Shown piece by piece: positions 6,474 to 13,519 of a stretch of DNA of 15,075 nt. Made by a program: the position numbers and the translations under genes. Position 1 is the stretch's first letter. Every line of letters starts with the position of its first letter. Origin of the DNA: an uncultured Lachnospiraceae bacterium (GTDB lineage: Bacteria > Bacillota > Clostridia > Lachnospirales > Lachnospiraceae); assembly GCA_902782625.1 (NCBI GenBank), contig CACZNZ010000409.1, positions 1-15,075 of the forward strand, written 5' to 3'. The notes under the pieces were generated by a model. The model ran no database searches and was not told the DNA's origin. It was given only the letters and a program-made list of their open reading frames with translations.

Positions 6474-6703
6474 TGGTCCTCCCTTCTGACAAATGTTGAT
6501 TAGGTCATTAACAATAATTAATTGATTAATATTAATGATATTTCCATCTTTCCAATTCGCTTTTGCCCAGCGTTAAAGTTGATGCTTATGCTGATCTCAA
6601 TTGACGAGGATCAGAACATTGCAGCCATTAAGATCAGCACTTGCGTACTTTTGCAGGATTGTCACAAATCACTTTTCGGCAGCGTCAAGAATAGCTCCGT
6701 AAG
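6474..6703. other. AT-rich promoter region and spacer with inverted repeat
   Basis: 6500-6540 is nearly all A/T with overlapping ATTAAT motifs and probably carries the promoter of the 5694-6473 gene. TGCTGATCT (6589-6597) pairs exactly with AGATCAGCA (6631-6639); a further GGATCAG lies between them. A lone GATTGTCAC at 6657-6665 matches the unit of the repeat arrays at 6728 and 13330. No gene is supported. Confidence 0.4.
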
Positions 6704-6898
6704 TCATGCTTCATGATCTCGAGCTGTGTGACATGTGACAATCGTGACAACTGCGACAATCGCGAAGTCCTTTATGTTCGGTGGCCGTGCATCAACAGAG
6801 AAATCCAGCAGGTTAGAAAATTCATCATAGGAAATGGGTTCTGGCCGCGCATCATTGATCTTTGGTGGCTCAAAAGGCGTATCGCTTTTGTTGTTCAA
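6704..6898 (-). pseudogene. Truncated inverted copy of the DUF3987 gene (N-terminal fragment)
   Basis: From a TTG start (with a strong GGAGGAGGT in front), residues 1-44 closely match the N-terminus of the intact protein at 11925: MNNKSDTPFEPPKINDARPE here versus MNNKNDAPFEPPKTNDEWPE there, continuing through VDARPPNIK versus VDALPPSIR. The reading frame then passes directly into AIVAVVTIVTCHTARDHEA, which is encoded by the TGTCAC repeat array found 3' of the intact gene at 13328-13360. The simplest reading is an internal deletion of about 1.25 kb from codon 45 to just past the stop. The product is 64 residues and lacks the whole enzymatic part. It may be dead or may make a short peptide, since its promoter and ribosome site look intact. 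Confidence 0.8.
6728..6758 (-). repeat. GTGACA/GCGACA repeat array (copy 1)
   Basis: GTGACA occurs at 6728, 6735 and 6744 and GCGACA at 6753 (plus strand), spaced 7, 9 and 9 bp. On the minus strand this is the same array as TGTCGC/TGTCAC at 13330-13360 after the intact DUF3987 gene. Here it lies inside the truncated frame. Confidence 0.7.
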
Positions 6899-7022
6899 TT
6901 TTTACCTCCTCCTAAATTGATGTTTCAGACATATATAGTATGTGTTTTTTTTGCCTGAAATCCCGGTCTGGATGAAGGCAACCTGAAATTGGTCTAATAT
7001 TATAAAAAAAAATTTTTGCAAT
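6899..7022 (-). promoter_or_regulatory. Conserved DUF3987 leader (copy 1, inverted)
   Basis: Read on the minus strand, this closely matches 11797-11924: an ATTGCAAAAA plus nine-T motif (7001-7022), a TTCAGGTTGCCTTCATCCAG block, the 19-bp AAAAAAACACATACTATAT (6933-6951), GTCTGAAACAT and a GGAGGAGGT ribosome site. The two copies differ by a few substitutions and a small indel before the ribosome site. Confidence 0.7.
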
Positions 7023-7132
7023 CCCCAAAGTGAGCGATGTATTGATCTCAGACGCTTTAGTATTAGTCTAAATATTGGACAGTAGTTTTTGTCGAATCTT
7101 CCTGTAAAGTAAAGACACAGGCGAACGAGGAG

Positions 7133-7375
7133 ATTTCAAGAAAATATACCGATGAATTCAAACGGGGTGCTGTCCAATATCTGGAGGATCATCCCAGGAT
7201 GGACAAACAGGATGCCTATGATGAAAACGGCCGGCAGACGAAAGAAGAGAAACAGATCCTCAGGATGCGGCAAGAACTCCGGGATGCAACGGATGTGCTT
7301 GAAATATTAAAAAAACCATCGGCATCCTGGGAGACTAACGAAAGCTGTGTATTCAGAAGTCAGAAAGGCCCATGA
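7133..7375 (+). pseudogene. IS3-family OrfA (damaged)
   Basis: The frame reads SRKYTDEFKRGAVQYLEDHP and ends with an RMRQELRDATDVLEILKK leucine-zipper segment, both typical of IS3 OrfA, the DNA-binding half of the transposase. An ATT (7133) stands where an ATG is expected after a GAGGAG site. The helix-turn-helix that normally follows YLEDHP is largely missing (80 codons instead of roughly 95-100). After the A-run the frame reads PSASWET, while the usual AIGILGD ending lies in the next frame, which points to a one-base loss. The comparison is with the family as I remember it, so the exact lesions are inference. Confidence 0.7.
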
Positions 7376-8237
7376 AGAAGCAGGGGACGGGCTTTCGATC
7401 AGCGGGGTGCTGAACCACCTGAACGTCTCAAAAAGCAGCTACTATGCATGGCTTCGGCGTGGTCCGGGCAAGCGTAAAGAAAAGCGGCTGCATCTCCAGA
7501 AGGAGATCATGGATATCTACGAAGGGAGCAAAAAGATCTACGGAGCCCCCAAAATAACGGAGCAACTGAAAACGGACGGGCATAAGGTGTCTGAACGGAC
7601 AGTAGGCCGATATATGCGGGACATGGATATCCATGCATGGTACAGAAGGCCCTATACTCGAACAACGATCAGCGTTAATTTTACGGATAAGCTGAAGGAT
7701 CTGCTGAAGAGAGATTTCTCACCAGAACAGCCTAATGCTGTCTGGTGCACAGACATCAATTACATTCACGCGGAAGAAGGATTCCTGTATCTTTCCTGCA
7801 TCATGGATCTTTACTCGCGAAAAATCCTGTCATGGGAGTTAGGAGGGACGCTTGAAACCGGATCCGTAGTACGTGCGATCACTAAGGCAATCCAGAAGAG
7901 CGGATGCAGGCCAAAAGTGATCCACACCGACATGGGCGTGCAGTACACTTCTGATGAATACATAGAAGTGACTGAAGGGATAAGCAGGAGCTATTCGAGA
8001 AAAGGGGATCCATGGGACAACGCTTGTATAGAATCATTCCATGCATTGATCAAAAGGGAATAGCTGTGGCGTTTCAGGATACAGGGATTCCGCCATGCAT
8101 ACAGGCTGATATTCGAATATATAGACGCTTTTTATAACACAGTCCGGCTGCATAGTCATTGCGGATATGTCGCGCCGGCTGTTTATGAAAAACAGTATTA
8201 CAGCAGACTTAAGCAGGCCGAGAAGGAGATCGCTTAA
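7347..8237 (+). pseudogene. IS3-family OrfB transposase with internal amber stop
   Basis: This is the catalytic half of an IS3 transposase, with an HTH_21-type region (KIYGAPKITEQL) and an rve integrase core. Acidic residues of the DDE triad are visible: Asp136 in VWCTDINYI, Asp195 in HTDMGVQYT and Glu229 in NACIESFH. The last two are 33 residues apart rather than the usual 35, hinting at a small deletion. A TAG at 8061-8063 interrupts the frame; beyond it the same frame continues for 57 codons (LWRFRIQGFRHAYRLIFEYI and onward) to a TAA at 8235-8237. TGG to TAG is the likely change. The GTG at 7347 is only the first possible start; natively OrfB would be made by frameshifting from OrfA. Confidence 0.85.
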
Positions 8238-8544
8238 GGGTTGCCCAGATCATGGCAGAACAAAACATTGCTCTGCTTGATCACCCCACCCAGGATACGG
8301 GATGGTCTGTCAAGCTCGCAGCCGGATGAACGGTGCGAAGCAGGCTTGACAGTCCCGACAGGATCCTGTACCAAACGAACTATCAGGAATATCGGCACAA
8401 AATCCTTGTCCGAAAACTTGACAGGAGAGTACTGAATATTCGACTCAAAAAGACCGAGCTTCCTCGGAAGCGGTACCATTGTTCCGTAACAATGATACCA
8501 TTGATCCACGGATGGATACCAAAGGTATCCCAACTCATCCGGCG
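8238..8544. other. IS21 right-end region with repeats; no gene
   Basis: No reading frame here is convincing. 8472-8520 holds terminal repeats of the IS21 copy: GGTACC at 8472, AATGATACC at 8491-8499 and ATGGATACC at 8512-8520, the last two 21 bp apart. ACAGGATCCTGT (8358-8369) is a perfect palindrome. The origin of 8240-8400, between the broken IS3 and the IS21 end, is unclear. Confidence 0.45.
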
Positions 8545-9290
8545 TCAGTCGGATTCGTGCAAAAAGAGTTCTCTCATATTGACTTTGCCCAGATCGACAG
8601 TGTCGGCGTTGTGGACGATCCGGTCTATGATCGCGTCAGCCATGACACCGCCACCAAGGCGGGGATGCCACTCTGACTGCTTATACTGTGCGCAGAAGAT
8701 GGTGAGATGAAGATCGTAACGGATCTCAAAGATCTCCAGAAGGTATTTCACCTTCATTTCCGATGGAATCTCTACGAGCCATTCGTCAATGATGAGCATG
8801 TGGTAGGTGCTGTACCGCTTGACCAACTTGCTGATGCCTGCCTCAATCTGTGTTGCCAGATTGAACTCCTCCAATAGCTTCGGCATGCGGACGTAGCGGG
8901 TTTTGTGGAGCCTCCGGCAGGACTCCTTGGCGATGGCATATGAGAGGTAGGTCTTCCCTGCGCCGGTATAGCTATTGATGATGTTGTTGCGTACCTCCAG
9001 AGGTATGACTCTGAGGCCAGGGCAATCATCCGGTTCTTACTGAGTTTCTGCGGCTCCAGAATCAACGTGTTAATATCTGCAGCCGGATATCTGAGCTTTG
9101 CTGCACTGATCAGGCGTTTCGCCCGGCTGCTGTTCTTCTTTACGTAGAGCTCGTCGATAGCAAGGGAGATCCGGTCATCGAAGCTCATGGACGCATAGAC
9201 ATCCAGACGCTGCTCCTGGTCATCCAGGATGTCGCCCAGATCATCAATCTTAGGCTCACGGATCTTACTGCGGGATTCCTCATTAAGCAT
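8545..9290 (-). pseudogene. istB: IS21 IstB helper ATPase (frameshifted)
   Basis: IstB is the AAA+ helper that assists the IstA transposase. The start MLNEESRSKIREPKIDDLGD has a GGGAGG site and overlaps the end of istA by 8 nt. The N-terminal frame runs to about 9010, where a single-base shift moves the coding sense to another frame: EVRNNIINSYTGAGKTYLSY (Walker A, with Ser where Gly is usual), then YHMLIIDEW (Walker B), LTIFCAQYKQSEWH (sensor-like) and the C-terminus at 8545. The total span matches a normal IstB of about 250 residues. Without correction, translation gives a 164-residue chimera starting at 9290. Confidence 0.85.
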
Positions 9291-10856
9291 TATGAGTACC
9301 TCCCTCATAGTAGAACGCACCGCGGATGAATGCATCGCTGTCTTCCTCAGCATGGCTGTTTTCCCTCGGCAACGCTTCATGTTCCTTCCGGACGATGTCC
9401 TGGTTGTTGACGAGAATCGACTGGATCAGGCGATAACGCGGCGAGGAAGACATCTCAAGCGCTAGATGAAAGGCGGTTTCAAACCGTTCCTTTTCATAGT
9501 TTTTTGAAAGCATGAGAATCGCCATGGCGGCATTATAACCCTGTTCCTTAATCTTCACACTGCGGAAGATCCTGGCGATGACGTAGTTCGTATACGGGCC
9601 TATCGTGGCAGCCCAGGAAAGCATCCTGACGTCGTTCATTTCCGGGTCGTTGAAGTAGTCAGGCATGTGGTACGGCTCTGTCCGGTAGCAGTTTTCAACA
9701 TAGTCCGGAAACTTCGGGTGGGAGGCAACCCTCTGGTGATTATAATCGATCTCCACAACCTTCTCCGTATAGCGGACATCGACGTACTTGCCGCGGTAAG
9801 TATACGGCACAGAGTAATAGTTCTTCTCCAGCGGCGCGTGGCAGTTCGGGTAGACCTTCCGGTGGTATTCCCATGAGGCAACCTCATAGGGGATGGAAGG
9901 TAGCGCACAAAGATAGGATTTTTCTTCTTCCCAGATCTCCACGCGGCTGCCGGGTCGCTTCTCGAATGGAGTGGCGTTGTAGGCCTTAAGCGCTTCACGA
10001 ACGGCTTCCTCCAGGCTTGGAAAGTCATGGAACATCCGATTCCTCAGCTTGGCGATGATCGCGGTTGCAATGTTGCCTACAGTGCCTTTCGCGCCCGGTT
10101 TCTCTTTCTGTTTTTGACGCCGGCGGGCATGATGGCAGTTATGTAATGGTTGCTCATCGCTTCATAGGCGTCCGTGAGGATGATTTCCCCATCCTTTGGA
10201 TGTTTGACCACGCCGGTCTTGAAATTGTCGCACATCGTCCTCGAAGGAACGCCGCCGAAGTGTTCATATATGTGGATGTTGCATCTGATCCAGGTATCCA
10301 TCTTCATACCGAGCGTGGGTTCTACATAGGCATAGCAGCTGTAGGACAGGCAGGATACGAAAAGATATACCTTGATCTCCTCCCCGTCCTGCCGGATGAT
10401 CTTCATCGTAGGACCGCTCCAGTACACCTCGCAGCGCTAGCCGGGCTTGTGCTCAAAGTGACCGCTGATTGCTGTTTCGGCACAGTACTTGTTGTAGTCA
10501 TCGCAGAACTTCGTCTTGCCGGCCGGGATGTTGCCCTTGGCAAGGCATTTTTCCCATTACTCCTCCCAGAGGAGCTTAAGCATGACACCGACTTTTTTGA
10601 GTTCCTCATGGACATACTCATAGTCTGGAAGCTCATAAATCTGATCCGAGGAGAGTTTCTCCGGGAAGAAGAGCCGGTAAGCTTCTTCAGGGGTCTTATC
10701 CCGCAGGTCATCAGTGGTTACGCCCAGCCCGTTGGCGGTTTTGAGCACCAGGCTCACTGACGTTTTGGAGAAATGTCGCGAGACGGCGATTTCATTCTGC
10801 GTCAGGCCGCTGACACTCAGCTCAAGGATGAGCTTTACGTTGATACATTTGGCCAT
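9283..10856 (-). pseudogene. istA: IS21 IstA transposase (multiple stops, frameshift, catalytic loss)
   Basis: The span matches an IstA of about 520 residues. The start at 10856 follows AAGGAGG, and the N-terminus (MAKCINVKLILELSVSGLTQ) holds the helix-turn-helix. In-frame stops occur at 10557-10559 (TAA, after KLLWEE) and 10437-10439 (TAG, after HFEHKPG). At 10422-10424 a TAC gives EVYWSG where the family has EVDW, so the first catalytic Asp is lost. The rve core continues (PTLGMKMDTW, FGGVPSRTMCDNFKTGVV with the second Asp) until a frameshift near 10110-10125, after which KPGAKGTVGNIATAIIAKL and the C-terminal part follow to 9283. At least four independent lesions are visible. Confidence 0.85.
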
Positions 10857-11071
10857 TGCGTTGGCCTCCTTCCATAGAATGCAGGCACGAATTTCCTGGT
10901 ATCATTCTATGTCAGGACGGTATCATTGGCGGATTGCTGGTACCCGGAGCCCGGAATACTCCAGTACCACTTATTCTCCAACATCTATCAGGTTTCCGAT
11001 AGCAATCATCGACGTTATAGTCAGTTTTTACCTATTATAATAGGAAGATATCCAGCAACAAGCGTCTTGTA
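10857..11071. other. IS21 left-end region and flank
   Basis: This holds the istA ribosome site, two inward AATGATACC boxes on the minus strand (10898-10906 and 10919-10927, 21 bp apart) and the unknown left tip. Further right the sequence becomes AT-rich (11025-11045) and includes the flank of the orphan gene at 11072. No gene is seen. Confidence 0.45.
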
Positions 11072-11539
11072 CTAAACAACCGGCATTGAATTCTCACCAG
11101 CGTTCTTACAAATGGTACCTGCTGCGTGGTAGTGCTTCAATGCCATCCTACATAGTGCCCTCAATCCATTCTGTCCATAGTCAAACCACGACCTATCTTC
11201 CATTAGGTTTCTCTGTTTTATTTCATCATCCACGACAGAGATACCGCTCTTATTCCGGAGAATATCATCGTATACCCAGATATCATTGTGATACTCACTG
11301 ATTGATACATTGAACTCCTCGACGATCTTTTCCGCCCATCCATCAAACTCGGTGGCGGGGACGTTCGCCTCCTTCAGGCTTATATACAGTCCCGGAAGAT
11401 AACAGAAGATCGGATCCAGCAACATATGCGTCTCAATGATGCCTTTTTCCAACAGCGATACCGGCGCAGTAAACGCGCTGCAGATTGTTTTCGTGCACTC
11501 AGGCAGGCCGTAACCGTTATGCAGCGTAAGATGCCACAT
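11072..11539 (-). CDS. Orphan protein, possibly a gene fragment
   Basis: A 155-codon frame from the ATG at 11539 (MWHLTLHNGYGLPECTKTIC), with protein-like composition including SLKEANVPATEFDGWAEKIV and NDIWVYDDILRNKSGI. There is no signal peptide or repeated segment, and I do not recognise it. The ribosome site is weak (AGGAAA 16 nt upstream, inside the palindrome GGAAATTTCC at 11551-11560). The open frame extends upstream of the ATG for about 20 codons (FLLAVLSSFTGNFRADL) until a TAG, and that part also reads like protein, so the true gene may have been longer and cut by a nonsense or frameshift change. It sits between the dead IS21 copy and the DUF3987 leader, in a region full of decayed genes, so a remnant is quite possible. 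Confidence 0.5.
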   Translation of the reverse strand: MWHLTLHNGYGLPECTKTICSAFTAPVSLLEKGIIETHMLLDPIFCYLPGLYISLKEANVPATEFDGWAEKIVEEFNVSISEYHNDIWVYDDILRNKSGISVVDDEIKQRNLMEDRSWFDYGQNGLRALCRMALKHYHAAGTICKNAGENSMPVV

Positions 11540-11791
11540 CAGATCTGCGCGGAAATTTCCTGTAAAGCTTGACAGAACAGCTAACAGGAAAGCGATCTAC
11601 CGTAAAGAATTTGTCTGATTTCCATACAGAATGGTTTAACGAAAAGACATACCAAAAGGTATGTCTTGAAGCCGTGCACCCAAACAGACATGGACCATGC
11701 AGCTCCTATATAAAATCATGATCCGGACATTGGTGGAGCAATTTTTCTGTGTAGATCCTTAACGCTGTATTAGATATAAACAGGACATTAG
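11540..11791. other. Spacer with a perfect 10-bp hairpin
   Basis: AAGACATACC (11644-11653) pairs exactly with GGTATGTCTT (11658-11667) around an AAAA loop. On the minus strand the stem is followed by TTCGTT, giving at best a weak terminator. GGAAATTTCC at 11551-11560 is a palindrome. No gene is supported on either strand. Confidence 0.4.
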
Positions 11792-11924
11792 GGTTTGCAA
11801 AAATTTTTTTATAAAATCAGGCCGTTTTCAGGTTACCTTCATCCAGACCGGAATATCAGGCAAAAAAAACACATACTATATACGTCTGAAACATAAACAG
11901 ATTTTTCTATAGAGGAGGTAAAAA
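11792..11924 (+). promoter_or_regulatory. DUF3987 gene leader with shared motifs
   Basis: In order: a TTTGCAAAAATTTTTTTAT motif (within 11792-11812; these 21 bp recur exactly at 13466-13486), a TTCAGGTTACCTTCATCCAG block, AAAAAAACACATACTATAT (11863-11881), GTCTGAAACAT and the AGAGGAGGT ribosome site just before the ATG at 11925. Almost the whole leader is repeated in inverted orientation at 6899-7022. The A-run/T-run junction should be intrinsically bent. The 19-bp element is the likely core promoter. Confidence 0.6.
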
Positions 11925-13310
11925 ATGAACAACAAAAACGATGCGCCTTTCGAGCCGCCAAAGACTAATGATGAGTGGCCAGAACCTGTTTCCTTTGACA
12001 GATTTTCCTTGTTGCCACCATTCCCCGTTGATGCCCTGCCGCCAAGCATAAGGGAAGAGGTTCTGAATGTCTCGGAATTAATACAGACGCCAGTTGATCT
12101 GCCGGCAGTCGCAGCGCTTGGTATTCTGAGCACTTGCGTACATGACAAATACTTTGTTCTTGGCAAAGAAGGGTGGATAGAGCAGTTGAACTTATATGTT
12201 CTGATAGTTCTTCCGCCGTCAGAGCGCAAATCAGCAGTTATAAAGGTAATGACTCAACCGATAACCGCATTTGAAGAAGAATACAATCGTCGTTTGCAAC
12301 AGAAATGCCAGGAGAACAACGAACCCTTGCCCCCTTGGAAGTATATCGTTATGGACAGCACTACCACGGAAGCACTGGAAATTTGCATGAGCGCTAACGA
12401 TGGTCGTGCATCAATTATTTCTACAGAAGGGGGCCTGTTCGATATACTTGGCGGTATGTATTCTAATACTCCAAATATTGATCTTGTTTTAAAGGGTTTC
12501 AGCGGAGATCGCCATGTTGTATCACGGGTAACGCGAAATGATATCTGCATCCCTCATACAAGTCTGTCGATGCTCCAAACGGTACAGCCTTCTGTACTCA
12601 AAGGACTCATGCGTAACAAAATGCTTAGTAGCAGAGGGATGACTTCAAGGATCTTATTCTCGTGCCCGAAGCCTAAAGCAGGCCACAGAAAATTTGATGT
12701 GCCGCCCATTCCCACAGAAGTACAGGATAATTACAATAAAATGATTACTTATCTTATCGGTCTCCCATATCCCGAAACTCGCAAAATGATTGTACTTGAC
12801 AAAGACGCAACGGATCTTCTGCGAGGGCTTCACTATGAGACAGAGCATCTTTATCTTGAAGACTACGCGGATATGACAGACTGGGTGGCAAAATATTGCG
12901 GCAATACATTACGTATTGCAGGACTGCTCTGCTGTGCATCCGTTGATCCTGACAGTAAAACACAGCCGGAGATCATCACAGGGGATGTAATGGCGAAAGC
13001 AATTGATATTGGACATTACTTCCTGGCACATGCCCGAGCAGCCTACGATTTTATGGGAAGCGATCCTATTCTTAATGGATGCAAGAAGGCTGTTTCTGTC
13101 TTCGAAAATAACAGTGATTCCCTTCCAACCCCCTTTGCCAAGAGAGATCTGTCCCGAAAATGCCATTTTCAGGGAGATGACGCAGAAAAGATCCTGGATC
13201 AGCTGGAAAAGCATCTGTATATCCGCCGCGTGGAAATTCCGAATAATAAATCAAATGCCAAAAGCAGCACCAGATATTTCATCAATCCGCATTGTATTAA
13301 TCGCCGGTAA
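11925..13310 (+). CDS. DUF3987 family protein (primase/helicase-like)
   Basis: A 461-residue protein with a strong AGGAGGT site. The N-terminus WPEPVSFDRF...LPPFPVDALPPSIREEV, then TQTPVDLPA-like TPVDLPAVAALGILSTC and LNLYVLIVLPPSERKSAV, is the signature of the DUF3987 family, found in phages, plasmids and islands and related to replicative primase-helicase proteins. The P-loop position (about 97-104) reads PPSERKSA, keeping Lys-Ser but lacking the glycines of a canonical Walker A. STEGGLFDIL (about 166-175) matches the conserved S-(D/T)-EGG box. The C-terminal 80 residues (FAKRDLSRKCHFQGDDAEKI onward) look like a winged helix. It lies upstream of the integrase and may serve element replication or maintenance; this is inference from the family and position. 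A truncated copy lies inverted at 6704-6898. Confidence 0.85.
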   Translation: MNNKNDAPFEPPKTNDEWPEPVSFDRFSLLPPFPVDALPPSIREEVLNVSELIQTPVDLPAVAALGILSTCVHDKYFVLGKEGWIEQLNLYVLIVLPPSERKSAVIKVMTQPITAFEEEYNRRLQQKCQENNEPLPPWKYIVMDSTTTEALEICMSANDGRASIISTEGGLFDILGGMYSNTPNIDLVLKGFSGDRHVVSRVTRNDICIPHTSLSMLQTVQPSVLKGLMRNKMLSSRGMTSRILFSCPKPKAGHRKFDVPPIPTEVQDNYNKMITYLIGLPYPETRKMIVLDKDATDLLRGLHYETEHLYLEDYADMTDWVAKYCGNTLRIAGLLCCASVDPDSKTQPEIITGDVMAKAIDIGHYFLAHARAAYDFMGSDPILNGCKKAVSVFENNSDSLPTPFAKRDLSRKCHFQGDDAEKILDQLEKHLYIRRVEIPNNKSNAKSSTRYFINPHCINRR

Positions 13311-13327
13311 ATAAATCGTAATTTGCG

Positions 13328-13360
13328 ATTGTCGCAGGTGTCACGATTGTCACTTGTCAC
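13328..13360 (+). repeat. TGTCGC/TGTCAC repeat array (copy 2)
   Basis: TGTCGC at 13330 and TGTCAC at 13339, 13348 and 13355 are spaced 9, 9 and 7 bp, 19 bp after the DUF3987 stop. The same array sits inside the truncated copy at 6728-6758. The regular hexamers resemble a small iteron or regulator-binding array. Confidence 0.7.
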
Positions 13361-13465
13361 ATCTCAGTAGTCGGATATATGACTTGCTTATCTATTATTG
13401 CCGGTTATTGAACCCTGCTTTGTGAAAATCCTGTAGAAATATACTTTTTCTTTACACGAAACCAT

Positions 13466-13486
13466 GGTTTGCAAAAATTTTTTTAT
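13466..13486 (+). promoter_or_regulatory. Shared A/T-tract motif before the integrase gene
   Basis: These 21 bp, containing TTTGCAAAAATTTTTTTAT, are identical to 11792-11812 upstream of the DUF3987 gene, and a near match lies at 7001-7022 (minus). The motif ends 33 bp before the integrase ATG. TTGCAA could be a -35, but no well-spaced -10 is evident, so a regulator site or bent DNA is equally likely. Confidence 0.55.
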
Positions 13487-13519
13487 TTATCATTGATCGA
13501 AAGGCGATAGGGCATTTTT

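Larger units (their letters stand above)
7076..8240 (+). mobile_element. Degenerate IS3-family insertion sequence
   Basis: The left end is placed at TGGACAGTAGTTTTTGTCGA (7076 onward), just before OrfA. The orfA/orfB pair with a short overlap and an A-run at the junction (7309-7315) is typical of IS3 transposition by programmed frameshifting. I find no matching inverted right end after 8237, so the right end seems lost, possibly when the IS21 copy arrived or through deletion. OrfA and OrfB both carry lesions, so the element cannot move on its own. Confidence 0.75.
8472..10960 (-). mobile_element. Degenerate IS21-family insertion sequence (ends approximate)
   Basis: The istA-istB order with an 8-nt overlap is diagnostic of the IS21 family. 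Both ends carry repeated AATGATACC boxes pointing inward: plus strand at 8491-8499 (and ATGGATACC at 8512-8520), minus strand at 10898-10906 and 10919-10927, with 21-bp spacing at both ends. Multiple subterminal repeats are known for IS21 elements. The exact tips and target duplication could not be fixed, so the limits are approximate. Both genes carry several lesions, so the copy is dead and probably old. Confidence 0.8.

Noticed and set aside
8234..8533. Minus-strand 99-codon frame at the IS21 right end
   Set aside because: It overlaps the terminal repeats of the IS and has no start signal; the sequence does not resemble a known domain.
10065..10760. Plus-strand open frame of 231 codons
   Set aside because: It is antisense to the recognisable istA pseudogene and has no ribosome site or family resemblance.
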